Source of the DNA: Bacteroidia bacterium | GTDB taxonomy: Bacteria; Bacteroidota; Bacteroidia; Flavobacteriales; Flavobacteriaceae | Assembly: GCA_030432635.1 (NCBI GenBank) | Contig: JAUIMB010000002.1 | Coordinates: 124,001 to 188,000, forward strand | DNA: 64,000 nucleotides | Direction: 5' to 3' | Shown here: piece by piece, positions 1 through 9,396 of the stretch | Position numbering within the stretch: position 1 is the first letter of the stretch | Layout of the letters: each line of letters opens with the position of its first letter | Notes under the pieces: generated by a model | What the model saw: only the letters and a program-made list of their open reading frames with translations | Database searches by the model: none | Told to the model about the DNA's origin: nothing | Program-made: the position numbers and the translations under genes

Positions 1-1
1 A

Positions 2-442
2 CCGAATGACCAAGCCATAAACCTTTATCCTAGTCTGTGTTTTTTTGAAGGCACTAATGTCAATGCAGGTCGCGGAACGTCAAAACAATTTCAGATATAT
101 GGCAGTCCCTATTTGGACAAGGACTTATATGAATTTAAATACATTCCTATGCCTAATGAAGGTGCAAAACACCCAAAACATGACAACAAATTATGCTATG
201 GTGAAGATTTAAGTTCGAGGGAAAAACTTGGTGGTCTTGATTTGAGTTATTTAATTCGTGCCTATCAAAATTCGGTTGACCAACCGATCTTCTTCAGTGA
301 TTTTTTCACTAAGTTAGCTGGAACGACAGAGCTAAGACAACAAATCGAGCAAGGTATTTCTGAAGCAGATATCAAAGCATCTTGGCAAGACGGTCTTAAC
401 ACCTTTAAGAAAATGAGAACCCAATATTTAATTTATAAATAA
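2..442 (+). CDS. DUF1343/NamZ-like exo-beta-N-acetylmuramidase, C-terminal part
   Basis: The reading frame is open from the window edge, so about 146 C-terminal residues of a longer protein are visible. A TTG near base 113 is internal, not the start. The early segment contains YPSLCFFEGTNVNAGRGT, the signature of the DUF1343 family (NamZ). NamZ enzymes release N-acetylmuramic acid from the non-reducing end of peptidoglycan fragments in cell-wall recycling. The family is about 380-420 residues long, so roughly the last third is seen. It converges on the small exported gene ending at 454, with only 11 bases between. The family assignment is firm; the activity is inferred from the family. Confidence 0.85.
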   Translation, partial: PNDQAINLYPSLCFFEGTNVNAGRGTSKQFQIYGSPYLDKDLYEFKYIPMPNEGAKHPKHDNKLCYGEDLSSREKLGGLDLSYLIRAYQNSVDQPIFFSDFFTKLAGTTELRQQIEQGISEADIKASWQDGLNTFKKMRTQYLIYK

Positions 443-453
443 CTAATCAATAA

Positions 454-855
454 CTAATTCTTGTTCTTGAGAGCCTTTGGTTTTTTTTCGTTAGATGCCA
501 ATAACAGATTATCATTGCCATAAACCTTGACCACAAATACGATACGTCTTTTGTTTTGAACCGTTACAAAAATATGTTTGCCCTTACTCAAAGTTGTGAG
601 CGGAATTTCTACTTCATGATCATTAACAACCATATCGACTTCGCGCTGTTGATCCATACTCACAGAATATACTTTTGATATGAGCCTATCGCTTTTCAAG
701 ACAAGCGTATCCTTAGAAACATTTAGGCTTTGCTTGAGCCCTTTAGCCCTTTCATTTATATTTCGCTCTAGCTTTGCGAAGTCATGTTGCGTTTGGGAAA
801 GTGCAGTGACTGAAGTGAACAATCCAAGTAGAATTACTGAAACTATTGTTTTCAT
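454..855 (-). CDS. small exported protein of unknown function (paralogue 1)
   Basis: A 133-residue protein starting at ATG 855; a longer frame reaches 918 but the sequence from MKTIVSVILLGLF is a normal signal peptide ending near ALSQ, so I chose the later start. The mature part is charged and contains a block (LVLKSDRLISKVYSV ... EIPLTTLSKGKHIFVTV) that recurs in the upstream neighbour 1005-1694. No catalytic motif is visible. It is probably periplasmic or surface-exposed. The shared block is a short beta-rich domain, possibly a small carbohydrate- or protein-binding fold, but I do not recognise a named family. Confidence 0.7.
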   Translation of the reverse strand: MKTIVSVILLGLFTSVTALSQTQHDFAKLERNINERAKGLKQSLNVSKDTLVLKSDRLISKVYSVSMDQQREVDMVVNDHEVEIPLTTLSKGKHIFVTVQNKRRIVFVVKVYGNDNLLLASNEKKPKALKNKN

Positions 856-1004
856 GGTGTGTTTATTATTTGTTGATATCAACAGATAAAGAACAATACA
901 TTTTGTAATCCCGAACACTCAATATATAACCAATTAAGTCTTAAGGCATTAAAAACTCTTTAAACGGTAAAAAAAGACGAAGTAATGTTCTTTATAGATA
1001 AATT

Positions 1005-1694
1005 TTAGTCGTTGTAAGGTTTTCCATTAGGTCTCAAATGGGTTCTTCTGTATTCAGCTCTAGACATCACTTTAGAACGATCTGGCTCAGAGATATTGTA
1101 AGACATTATGGCCTTATCTTCAAGCTTATCTACAACCTGATCAGTGGTATTAGCTGCGACTTTCAGGGTATTTACCGAATCCATTTCCAAATCGATGCTT
1201 TCCACATCAGTTGAAGCCACATCAGCATCTATCCCATAATCTGTGATTGAAGTGTCGGACTTATCATTGATTTCAGAAGTATCATTCATCGCAACAGCAG
1301 TGCCTATATTAGGTTTGTAATCAAATGGCAATACACGATCAATTTGAAAGACAATGATCTTATCCGCTTGATAAAACATTACCGTGTATTTTCCCAGTGG
1401 CAATTCGCTTAACGGAATTTTTGCTTGTTTTACGGCAGGTTTGAAATCAAAAACCTTCTCAAGATTTTTGCTAATGAATCGTACTTTTTTAAATAAAAAC
1501 TTGTTTTCCAAAACCAAGGAATCCTGTTGTTCATTAAGGTCATGATTGAGATCAACCGCTAAAAGATTGATATTTTTTCGAATGGTCGTGAATGTTTCCT
1601 CTTGAGCAAAAGCATTACTGCTACTCATAAGTAGAAAAATCACTATTACGCATAGGCGATATATTGGCACGCCAAGGATAGTTAACTTGTTCAT
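1005..1694 (-). CDS. exported protein of unknown function (paralogue 2)
   Basis: A 229-residue protein; ATG 1694 (MNKLTILGVPIY) precedes a signal sequence cleaved near NAFAQ. An in-frame ATG four codons earlier is possible. Residues of about 55-125 match the downstream small protein 454-855 in order (LVLENKFLFKKVRFI ... IPLSELPLGKYTVMF). The C-terminal half is an acidic, low-complexity Asp/Ser/Thr-rich linker followed by a basic tail (SRAEYRRTHLRPNGKPY). It lies 149 bases upstream of its paralogue on the same strand. Function unknown; an envelope protein is the only safe inference. Confidence 0.7.
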   Translation of the reverse strand: MNKLTILGVPIYRLCVIVIFLLMSSSNAFAQEETFTTIRKNINLLAVDLNHDLNEQQDSLVLENKFLFKKVRFISKNLEKVFDFKPAVKQAKIPLSELPLGKYTVMFYQADKIIVFQIDRVLPFDYKPNIGTAVAMNDTSEINDKSDTSITDYGIDADVASTDVESIDLEMDSVNTLKVAANTTDQVVDKLEDKAIMSYNISEPDRSKVMSRAEYRRTHLRPNGKPYND

Positions 1695-1994
1695 GATTGG
1701 GGTCATTTAAAGGTTAAACTAAAAATACTTCCAACCTCGATAGAGGGAATTGGACTAATTTATGTTTGATTTTACATGAGAGTTGCCATTTAATTTGGAC
1801 AAATACCAATGTAAGCTCTTATTCAAATGTAAAGGAGAGTTTTAAGCCCATCTAAGTTGTTGGCTGAAATCGGGAAAAGAAACGATTAACTGAAAATTAA
1901 GGTCGAAAACATAGATGAACTACAAGAAATAAGACAAAATGTAAAACCGTAAATCCTTGAAAACTAACACTTAAACGATTGTGCTTTTTACTTT

Positions 1995-2858
1995 TTAATG
2001 ATTTAACTCGATGACCCTATTCGGGTAATCTGAAATAATCCCATCAACATTTAAAGCAATTATTTGCTCAATATCTGAGGGTTCATTAACGGTCCACGGT
2101 ATAACTTTAAAACCTTTGGAATGCAGTCTTTTAACTATTTCAGTATTGAGGAGTTTAAAATATGGACTGACTATGCTTGGTTTAAATGATAAATCTGATA
2201 GTTTGCCCTCTATAGATTCAGTCTCATCAACCAACAACGCCAACTGTAATTTAGGGTAACGCAATTTAGTCAGTTCCAAAGCCCTCAGGTCAAAGGATTG
2301 AATAATTGTACGCTTTTCAACACCTTTGGAAACAATAACATTTACCACTAAGTCCACATAGGCATCTAGATGAGGTGTAAATAATCGGTCGAATTCTGGT
2401 TTGCTCTTTATTTCAATATTATAGCATACGCTCTTATTTGAAATGTCCTCTGCCATATCAATGACCTCTTTCAACAAGGGTTTGTATGTTTTTTCTTTTT
2501 CCTGCTCTGGAAACCTCATATGTACCCTACTTCCACAGTCATATTGTTTTATACTATCGTAAGCCATTTGAAACAAGTTGAAAGATGTTTCATTTTGTTT
2601 CTCTATTTCTCTTCCAAAAGCATCTAAAGCGATTTCATGATTCATAAAAGGCTCATGGGAAACGACAACAAGGCTATCTTTTGATATAACAACGTCTAAT
2701 TCTAAAGTATTTACTCCAAGCTCTAATGCCTTTTTAAAACCAAGCAACGTATTTTCTGGGAACAAACCTCTGTACCCACGATGACCCTGTATATCAAGCT
2801 GCCTTGGAGTTTCACAACCCAATAATAAAAGAATGACTATTACATATGCTCTACGCAT
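1995..2858 (-). CDS. glycerophosphodiester phosphodiesterase family lipoprotein
   Basis: This 287-residue protein belongs to the GDPD family, which hydrolyses glycerophosphodiesters to glycerol 3-phosphate and an alcohol. The GDPD TIM-barrel signature is present from the N terminus: GHRGYRG and PENT (about residues 25-37), LELDV (metal ligands) and the acid-base His in VVSHEP, then NIEIK and a C-terminal IISDYP. The start has a lipobox-like LLLLGC, so it is probably anchored in the envelope. Its ATG overlaps the stop of the hydroxylase gene by one base (TAATG), making it the last gene of a four-gene operon. A role in lipid turnover fits the neighbour. Confidence 0.88.
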   Translation of the reverse strand: MRRAYVIVILLLLGCETPRQLDIQGHRGYRGLFPENTLLGFKKALELGVNTLELDVVISKDSLVVVSHEPFMNHEIALDAFGREIEKQNETSFNLFQMAYDSIKQYDCGSRVHMRFPEQEKEKTYKPLLKEVIDMAEDISNKSVCYNIEIKSKPEFDRLFTPHLDAYVDLVVNVIVSKGVEKRTIIQSFDLRALELTKLRYPKLQLALLVDETESIEGKLSDLSFKPSIVSPYFKLLNTEIVKRLHSKGFKVIPWTVNEPSDIEQIIALNVDGIISDYPNRVIELNH

Positions 2859-3697
2859 TACTCAACATTTTCAATATTCGTTGGTTTTCTATACTTATGA
2901 AATGGTTGTTTGAGCAGTACACTAATTTTCCCATTGGCTTCTTCATCGGGAAATGTGTCTACACCATAGGTTAGCTTTTCCCTATCTAAAGTCATGAACG
3001 TTCCAAATAGCCGATCCCAAATTGAAAAAATATTGCCATAGTTAGAATCGGTATAAGGCAACATATAGTGATGATGCACTTTGTGCATATCAGGAGATAC
3101 CAAAACATAGCTTAGTACAGAATCAACTTTTTTGGGTAGTTTGATGTTCGCATGGCTAAACTGGGTCGCGACCAAAGACAAGGATTGATATAAAAACACG
3201 ATGGCAATTGGAGTTCCAACAATAAACACACCAAATAATGTAAACACAAACCTAATAACACTCTCCAACGGATGGTGTCGGTTTGCTGTCGTAGTATCGA
3301 CGTTATGATCGGTATGGTGCACCAAATGAATCATCCAAAGCGGTTTAACTTTATGCTCTACATAATGCGCCAAGTAAGCTCCTATAAAATCCAAGAGTAA
3401 AACACCTAAGAGTACATAGGCCCAAAGTGGTAAATTCGGAATCCAATTAATAATCCCAAACTGATTATCCTTTACCCAATCTGCTGTGTTAATCAATAAA
3501 AAAGCCAGTCCGAAATTCACAACAATGGTAGTTAAGGTAAAGAACAGGTTCGGAATGGCGTGCTGCCATTTTCTGTAATTAAAATTGAACAGTGGCAATG
3601 TCCCTTCCAAAAGCCAAAAAAAGGTTAGTCCACCAACAAGAATCAGACTTCTATGTAGTGAAGGTATAGTTTCAAAATAATTGATGATGGTTTCCAA
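2858..3697 (-). CDS. sterol desaturase / fatty acid hydroxylase family membrane protein
   Basis: A 279-residue integral membrane protein with about four hydrophobic segments. It carries the histidine clusters of the di-iron fatty acid hydroxylase superfamily: HYVEH, HLVHHTDHNVD, RHHPLE and HKVHHH, in the usual order. Family members hydroxylate or desaturate lipids or lipid-like substrates using O2. The substrate here is unknown. It starts 11 bases after the thioredoxin-like gene and overlaps the GDPD gene, so the operon couples it with lipid head-group chemistry. Family is certain, substrate not. Confidence 0.88.
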   Translation of the reverse strand: METIINYFETIPSLHRSLILVGGLTFFWLLEGTLPLFNFNYRKWQHAIPNLFFTLTTIVVNFGLAFLLINTADWVKDNQFGIINWIPNLPLWAYVLLGVLLLDFIGAYLAHYVEHKVKPLWMIHLVHHTDHNVDTTTANRHHPLESVIRFVFTLFGVFIVGTPIAIVFLYQSLSLVATQFSHANIKLPKKVDSVLSYVLVSPDMHKVHHHYMLPYTDSNYGNIFSIWDRLFGTFMTLDREKLTYGVDTFPDEEANGKISVLLKQPFHKYRKPTNIENVE

Positions 3698-3708
3698 TTA
3701 TGATACAG

Positions 3709-4620
3709 TTATTTATTATTATCGATTATTCTTTGTGATATTTCCAATCGATCCAAAGACAGCTTTGGTCTCCATTTACGAGCACTATTTTCATCCTTAA
3801 GTACACGGTAAGCGGTAAGATACAAAAATGCCACTAAAGCCTCGTTTGATTTATGAACCTCTGAAGGTTCCAATCTATTAAGTCGCCTTAATACGCGCTT
3901 AGGTTTATCAAGTACCAATTCCTGTTTAAGTCTTATGAGTTCTAACTTTTGAAGTAGTGCCAATTCATTTTCATAATCTTCTGTACCAAGGAATTGCTCA
4001 GCTTCCTTAAGATAAATTTCAGACAATTTAATGATTTCAGATCGTGCCTTATCATTACTATAAATTGCCATATCAATATATTTTATTCCTAAACGGAATG
4101 CAGTTGTAAAATTTTGCATCTTTCCATAATTACGCAAATCGGGTTGTAGCCCTTGGGTATTGTGGTAATAGATTCGAATCAATTCGGTAATATCCTGAAC
4201 CTCATCATAGTTTGGCTTCACATTCAAAATGTTACCATTGGCATCCATGACTTTTAAACTGCCATCATTAAATTTAGACATGTACATGTAATCGCGTCGA
4301 TCCTTAATGCTATCGTGTATTTCTGGATATAGATCTTCTCCAACAGAAACTGGAACGAAATACTTCCATATCATCCTACTTAGAAAAGGTGCATCAAAAA
4401 GATCTTCGACAAGTGCAGACTTGCCACTTTCATCTTCAACGATAACAGGATATGGCTCAAGTGTAGCACCTTCCCACACCATCAAGATCATTTTATCTTG
4501 AACCATTGCCAAGCGCTTTGCTGCTTCAAAAGAACTCATCCAATCTTGGGATTGTGCTTTTCCAAAAGACAGTATCACCAGTAAAATGAATGCTATGCTA
4601 TGGCGAATAGTCCCATTCAT
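3709..4620 (-). CDS. exported thioredoxin-fold-like protein without the CxxC motif
   Basis: I place the start at ATG 4620 (MNGTIRHSIAFILLVIL), which overlaps the upstream stop as ATGA and yields a clean signal peptide ending near AQSQ; a longer frame to 4671 would lie inside the neighbour. The segment DWMSSFEAAKRLAMVQDKMILMVW resembles the start of exported thioredoxin-like proteins, in which a short helix is followed by a strand and then CxxC. Here the expected cysteines are absent (WEGATLEP). The C-terminal 150 residues are helical and charged. Any redox role therefore looks lost; a binding or scaffold role is possible. The fold assignment is tentative. Confidence 0.6.
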   Translation of the reverse strand: MNGTIRHSIAFILLVILSFGKAQSQDWMSSFEAAKRLAMVQDKMILMVWEGATLEPYPVIVEDESGKSALVEDLFDAPFLSRMIWKYFVPVSVGEDLYPEIHDSIKDRRDYMYMSKFNDGSLKVMDANGNILNVKPNYDEVQDITELIRIYYHNTQGLQPDLRNYGKMQNFTTAFRLGIKYIDMAIYSNDKARSEIIKLSEIYLKEAEQFLGTEDYENELALLQKLELIRLKQELVLDKPKRVLRRLNRLEPSEVHKSNEALVAFLYLTAYRVLKDENSARKWRPKLSLDRLEISQRIIDNNK

Positions 4621-5111
4621 ATTTTTATGTTTTCTTTCATAGCTTCGACAATATTGAATGCTGCGGGACAAATGGCTACATTCTTAAGTGTGAGGTTCGA
4701 AATTTGCTGGAATTTCTTCCTGTCGGTATGCGGAAACTCACGACATGCCTTTGGCCTCACCTCATAAATTGAACAATAGTTATCGGCTCCTAGAAATGTA
4801 CAAGGCACAGATTGCAACACATAATCGTTGTCTTCATCTAAACGTAAGTAGGTATCAATAAAATGCTGTTGCTTCATTTTAAAGAACTTTGAAATCCGAT
4901 CAATATCCTTAGACGTAAATAAAGGACCTGTCGTTTTGCAACAGTTGGCGCATTTGAGGCAATCGGTACGTTCGAATTCAGCCTCATGAAGCTCTTGCAT
5001 GATATAATCCAATTGCTTTGGTGGCTTTTTTTTTAGCTTTCCAAAAAACATCTTATTCTCCTTATGCTTATCTTTGGCACGCTTTGGAAGGTTTTTTATG
5101 ATATCGTCCAT
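4617..5111 (-). CDS. YkgJ-family cysteine cluster protein
   Basis: A 164-residue cytoplasmic protein with the cysteine-cluster signature CLKCANCCK near residue 51, then CTFLGADNYCSIYEVRPKAC and a late ICPAAF. These cysteines form the putative Zn or Fe-S binding site of the YkgJ/UPF0153 family, whose biochemical role is not established. It is the first gene of the operon 5111-1995. The promoter should lie in the 97-base gap shared with the divergent methyltransferase gene, but I see no convincing -7 element there. Confidence 0.85.
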   Translation of the reverse strand: MDDIIKNLPKRAKDKHKENKMFFGKLKKKPPKQLDYIMQELHEAEFERTDCLKCANCCKTTGPLFTSKDIDRISKFFKMKQQHFIDTYLRLDEDNDYVLQSVPCTFLGADNYCSIYEVRPKACREFPHTDRKKFQQISNLTLKNVAICPAAFNIVEAMKENIKI

Positions 5112-5208
5112 AAGGTAAATTTAAAGTAATTTGTGCTCCAAAACAATCCAATGAATTCCAAAATTGGAACCTTAACATAAAAGACTCCCTTTATTTTGGG
5201 CTATATAT

Positions 5209-5916
5209 ATGAAAGATCTTTTCGGAAAAGCGCTTCTCGATTATTTCAACAATAATTATACCGAAGACCTTATTACGGCTACCAATATTTCTAGTGAAGA
5301 TGTACTGCCACTTTCGTATCTTTTTAGGACCTTCCCTGAAATGCCAATACTTGAACAAACGGCATTAGAGTTAGCAGAAGGGTATGTTCTCGATGTAGGT
5401 TGTGGTGCCGGAATTCATAGCTTAACACTTCAGGAGAAAGGCCTCAAAATCAAAGCTATCGATATTTCTGAAGGTGCTGTGAGTGTGGCTAAATCACGTG
5501 GCATCATTGATGTTGAACGGAAACATCTTTTAGATGAAACAGGCACTTTTGACACCATTTTATTATTAATGAATGGTACTGGAATTTTTCAAACCTTAGA
5601 TCAGGTTTCAAAATATTTACATCATCTGAAAAGCTTACTAAATACGAACGGACAAATCCTTATTGATTCTTCTGACATACACTATATGTATGAAGATGAG
5701 GATGGCGGACTTTGGATTGACACCAATGCCAATTATTATGGTGAATTGGATTATTTCTTAAGTTATAAAGGTGAAGATGAAAACCCAATGAAGTGGTTAT
5801 ATCTCGACTTTGAACGTCTAAAATTTGCATGTGAAAGCACAGGTCTTACATGTGAAAAAATCATGGAAGGTGAGCATTTTGACTATTTGGCGCGCATCAC
5901 AAAGCAATCCCATTGA
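5209..5916 (+). CDS. class I SAM-dependent methyltransferase
   Basis: A 235-residue soluble protein with the class I SAM-binding motif VLDVGCGAGIHSL at about residue 62, an acidic residue at the end of strand 2 (IKAIDIS) and a motif similar to post-I/II (FDTILLLMNGTG). These show an AdoMet-dependent methyltransferase. The acceptor is unknown. It is divergent from the YkgJ operon and its last 20 bases overlap the convergent amidohydrolase gene. Sequence between 5156 and 5167 contains a small inverted repeat (TTCCAA-AA-TTGGAA) upstream of the start. Confidence 0.85.
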   Translation: MKDLFGKALLDYFNNNYTEDLITATNISSEDVLPLSYLFRTFPEMPILEQTALELAEGYVLDVGCGAGIHSLTLQEKGLKIKAIDISEGAVSVAKSRGIIDVERKHLLDETGTFDTILLLMNGTGIFQTLDQVSKYLHHLKSLLNTNGQILIDSSDIHYMYEDEDGGLWIDTNANYYGELDYFLSYKGEDENPMKWLYLDFERLKFACESTGLTCEKIMEGEHFDYLARITKQSH

Positions 5917-7513
5917 TAAAGGTACGTTCCACTTTAATATTTGGAATTTCATCAAGTTCAACCGTCATAATGTCCTTGTCCAAAATAATAAAATCGGCAA
6001 ACTTTCCCTTTTCAATACTTCCTTTTTCCTGCTCTTCAAAATTTGAATAGGCAGCCCAAAGGGTCATTCCTTTTAAGGTCTCTTCACGTGTTAACCCGTT
6101 TTCAATTTGAAATCCGTTTTCAGGAAACTGCTCTAAATCCTGGCGAGCCACTGCAGCATAAAACGTTAAAAACGGACTCACTCGTTCCACTGGAAAATCG
6201 GTTCCGAGGGCAACTCTACCATTTGCCTTTAATAACTGTTTGTATGCGTAAGCTCCTTTAACACGCTCGCTTCCCAATCGATCTTCAGCCCAATACATGT
6301 CACTGGTCGCATGCGTAGGTTGAATCGAAGGTATAATGTTTCTATACTGCTTAAAGTCTTCAGCCGATACAACCTGAGCATGTTCAATACGCCATCGTCT
6401 GTTCGGTTTTCCTTCCAACACTTTATTATAAATACTGAGCACTGCATGATTTGCAGAGTCACCAATGGCATGGGTATTCATTTGATAATCAGAATTAGCT
6501 ATCTGTTGTGCCGAACGGTCAAAGGTCTCTAAGTCGGTAACCATCAACCCAAAATGATTGGGTTTATCAGTATAGGCTTCTCGAAGCATTGCACCTCTTG
6601 AACCCAAGGCTCCATCTGCATAAAACTTAAAAGACCTCACGTTTAACCTATCTGTTTTGATGATGCCTTTTTGTGTATAATAATTGACGTTTTCTGGTGA
6701 ATATGATACCATAGCATAAATGCGCATGTTTAAATCACCTGTTTGATGTAAGCTATCGATTATTTCAATATCTTCTGGCCGCAGCCCAGCATCATCAACT
6801 GTCGTCAAGCCGTAGTCTATACAAATATCTTGTGCAGCAAGCAAAGCGTTTGCCTTGTCCTTTCGATTTGGTTTTGGCCAATGCTCCATCACCAACAATT
6901 CAGCATTATCAACCAATACTCCAGTTAGTTGTCCATTTTTCTGTATAATTTCGCCACCATCGATTTTAGAATTACTCGTGACGTTACCCAAATCTAGAGC
7001 TGCTTGATTACACAAAATGGCATGACCATCAATTCTAGTGAGTGCAACAGGAGTAGTTGGAAAAAGTTTGTTTAACAACGCATTGGTTGGAAATTCCTTA
7101 ACTTCCCAATCATTTTGGTCCCATCCTCTTCCGAGAATAAAGTCCATTTTATGTTCATTTTGAAAATCAAGCACACGCTTCATGACATCCTCAAAACTTT
7201 TAGTTCCGACCAGATCCACTGCTTGTTGGTTAAATCCTAGTCCGAGAAAATGGCAATGCGCATCAATCAAACCTGGAACAATGGTTTTTCCTTTGGCATC
7301 GATAGTTTCGACAGATATGTACTTTGAAGTAATCGTTTCTGACGTTCCTATTTCTAGAAACTTGCCATCTTTGACCGCAAACGCTTCTGCCTTGCCGAAG
7401 TCAGGATTTACAGTATAGATATTGGCATTCATAACGATAGCATCAACAGTTTGTTTTTCATCAGAACAGGACAAAGAAATCACAAAAAGTAGAAGAATAG
7501 TGAGTTGTTTCAT
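5897..7513 (-). CDS. amidohydrolase family lipoprotein (YtcJ-like)
   Basis: A 538-residue metal-dependent hydrolase of the amidohydrolase_3/YtcJ group. Visible landmarks are the metal-binding DAHCHFLGLG (about residue 85), the carbamylated-lysine region (VRSFKFYADGALGSRGAML), HAIGD, RIEHAQ and the Asp ligand in ALGTDFPVE, followed by the typical C-terminal GSIEKGKFADFIILD. The N terminus (LFVISLSCSD) is a lipoprotein signal, so the enzyme is exported and lipid-anchored. Substrates of this group are poorly known (imides, amides, cyclic compounds). It overlaps the convergent methyltransferase by 20 bases. Confidence 0.87.
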   Translation of the reverse strand: MKQLTILLLFVISLSCSDEKQTVDAIVMNANIYTVNPDFGKAEAFAVKDGKFLEIGTSETITSKYISVETIDAKGKTIVPGLIDAHCHFLGLGFNQQAVDLVGTKSFEDVMKRVLDFQNEHKMDFILGRGWDQNDWEVKEFPTNALLNKLFPTTPVALTRIDGHAILCNQAALDLGNVTSNSKIDGGEIIQKNGQLTGVLVDNAELLVMEHWPKPNRKDKANALLAAQDICIDYGLTTVDDAGLRPEDIEIIDSLHQTGDLNMRIYAMVSYSPENVNYYTQKGIIKTDRLNVRSFKFYADGALGSRGAMLREAYTDKPNHFGLMVTDLETFDRSAQQIANSDYQMNTHAIGDSANHAVLSIYNKVLEGKPNRRWRIEHAQVVSAEDFKQYRNIIPSIQPTHATSDMYWAEDRLGSERVKGAYAYKQLLKANGRVALGTDFPVERVSPFLTFYAAVARQDLEQFPENGFQIENGLTREETLKGMTLWAAYSNFEEQEKGSIEKGKFADFIILDKDIMTVELDEIPNIKVERTFINGIAL

Positions 7514-7573
7514 TTTATAAATTAAATTTATGAGGTCACGATTACGTTCAATATGAGAAATGATAAAAATACG

Positions 7574-7610
7574 AAAAGCATTCCATCACAAATAAAGACG
7601 GAATGCTTTT
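7574..7610 (-). terminator. Rho-independent-type terminator after the barrel gene
   Basis: An 11-bp perfect stem (AAAAGCATTCC with GGAATGCTTTT) closes a 15-base loop. Read on the minus strand the 3' arm ends in a T run, which suits termination of transcription arriving from the gene ending at 7654. A second small hairpin (7623-7640, TGCACTA/TAGTGCA) lies between this one and the gene. Confidence 0.55.
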
Positions 7611-7653
7611 ATTGATTTTAAGTGCACTATTACTAGTGCATTCTTTTTAGCAA

Positions 7654-9375
7654 TCAAAAATCAAACTGATAAGTTGCTCCCACTAAAAACTGAATACTCT
7701 GAACAGGATAATTTAACCATCGTTGGTAATCCTGATTGGCAATATTGTTGGCCTTAGCAAAGGCAGACAACTGATCATTAATTCTATAGCCTACATGGGC
7801 ATTGGCATCAAAAAAACTATCTAAACTTACGGTTTGACGCATTGGAAAAGCCGTTCCAAAACCAGTTGTAAACTCATCCTTGCGTTCTCCTATTAAAAAC
7901 AGATTAGCTCCAGCGAACCAGTGTTCATCAATTTGATAATCTAAAAACAAGGAGCCTTTGATATCAGGAAGGTTCCAAGCTTCAGCTTCGTCGTCAGAGT
8001 CGTATGCAAAATACTCAGCTTTGAGTCCGAGTTTAAAATTACGGTTTACATCCACGTTCAATTCACCAGCAAAGGAAAAGGTCGTAATATCATCATAGAC
8101 TATTCCGAAGGAATTCCCAACTTGGTAATTCTCTCGACTAACTCCAGAGCCTAAATCTGGATTTGCCTTAAACAATGCCTTGTCATTTTCAGCCATATAG
8201 TGACCACTTACATTATAACTTATGGAATTTGATAATTTACCTTTGATACCTAATGAGGCATTATAAGTTTGATTGGTTGGCATCACCAATAATGTTGGAG
8301 ACACAAACGGATTTTCCTGTGCAAAATCATAATATGAATTTTGAATGAGATCACCTTCAATACCACCATAAGCAATTAATAGTTCATCAACAAGACGATA
8401 GCTTGCAGTGATGTTCGGATAGATATAAATGTCATTATCGTCAAATTCAGTATCATTCTTATACACCAATTTGAGGCCTAAATTAACCGTTAAGTCATCT
8501 TGTTTCATCTGATAACTAGGCGCAATACCGAAATTGATGTTACCGTATCTCAGTTCTGTATCTGTGATATAATTCCGATCGAAAGATCCACCTATATAAT
8601 CCAATTTGATTTCTGTATTGAGACGTTCATCGTTGATTGGAATGTCAAAACCAGATTTCAATACAAATCGGTTTTCACCAGAATCCTGATCATCACCAAA
8701 GCGTCTATACAACACACTACCATCATTAATTATTGCATCGTTAAAACTAATATTCCCTCCAAAATCAACAGTATAAAAGGCATGATCAACATCGAAGGTG
8801 GTGATGTTTTGGTCAGGAAGTCCGTACCAATTGTATCTTTGATACTGAAATCCACCTTCAACTTTCCAAGCATAATCATTTTGCCTATGACTGTAATGTG
8901 CGTTGAGGCCTGTTTCAGAAAAATTATTGTCGAAGTTGATGTCTTCAATATCTCCTGCAGAAGAGTGATGGCTAAAATAACCACCCACACGCTCGTTTCG
9001 ACTTATGGCATGGTTGAGATAAACTTCTCCTAAGATGGTAGTATAAGTTCCAACACCTAAAGACGCGTAATTATCATATAATTTTACAGGTTTCTCTTTG
9101 TCTACTGTAGCAGCCTTTCCTTTTGCTGGAGTAAATGTAGATGCAACCGGAATGGAAAATATATTGTATTTAACGTCTTTCTTTTGACCCGTTGTAGAGT
9201 CGTTTAATGTAGGTGTTTCCTTGATCTTGAATGCATCTGAAATTTTTGGCGAATATGGTTTTACAACATTAACCGTTCCTGCATCAATCGTATCGTTTTC
9301 TCGTTCTTGGGCAAAAGCATGAAAAGCCATTAAGCTTATCAAGGTTAAGCAGATATGTTTTAATGTGTTTGGCAT
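7654..9375 (-). CDS. TonB-receptor-like outer-membrane beta-barrel protein without plug
   Basis: A 573-residue exported protein with a signal peptide ending in FHAFAQ. After a roughly 85-residue linker, the rest consists of alternating aromatic/hydrophobic strands typical of an outer-membrane barrel, with a C terminus of the TonB-receptor type (NNIANQDYQRWLNYP ... GATYQFDF, ending in Phe). There is no plug domain, so it is not a complete TonB-dependent receptor. It lies 60 bases downstream of, and on the same strand as, a 1007-residue TPR protein, and the two are probably co-transcribed. A joint role at the outer membrane is an inference from this arrangement. Confidence 0.8.
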   Translation of the reverse strand: MPNTLKHICLTLISLMAFHAFAQERENDTIDAGTVNVVKPYSPKISDAFKIKETPTLNDSTTGQKKDVKYNIFSIPVASTFTPAKGKAATVDKEKPVKLYDNYASLGVGTYTTILGEVYLNHAISRNERVGGYFSHHSSAGDIEDINFDNNFSETGLNAHYSHRQNDYAWKVEGGFQYQRYNWYGLPDQNITTFDVDHAFYTVDFGGNISFNDAIINDGSVLYRRFGDDQDSGENRFVLKSGFDIPINDERLNTEIKLDYIGGSFDRNYITDTELRYGNINFGIAPSYQMKQDDLTVNLGLKLVYKNDTEFDDNDIYIYPNITASYRLVDELLIAYGGIEGDLIQNSYYDFAQENPFVSPTLLVMPTNQTYNASLGIKGKLSNSISYNVSGHYMAENDKALFKANPDLGSGVSRENYQVGNSFGIVYDDITTFSFAGELNVDVNRNFKLGLKAEYFAYDSDDEAEAWNLPDIKGSLFLDYQIDEHWFAGANLFLIGERKDEFTTGFGTAFPMRQTVSLDSFFDANAHVGYRINDQLSAFAKANNIANQDYQRWLNYPVQSIQFLVGATYQFDF

Positions 9376-9396
9376 AATATTTTATTAAGAAAAACA

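Noticed and set aside
1824-1831. isolated TACATTTG box on the minus strand
   Set aside because: A perfect -7 match, but 130 bases from the nearest gene start and without a spaced TTG.
8500-9033. 177-codon plus-strand frame
   Set aside because: Lies antisense inside the outer-membrane barrel gene, which has clear strand pattern and signal peptide.
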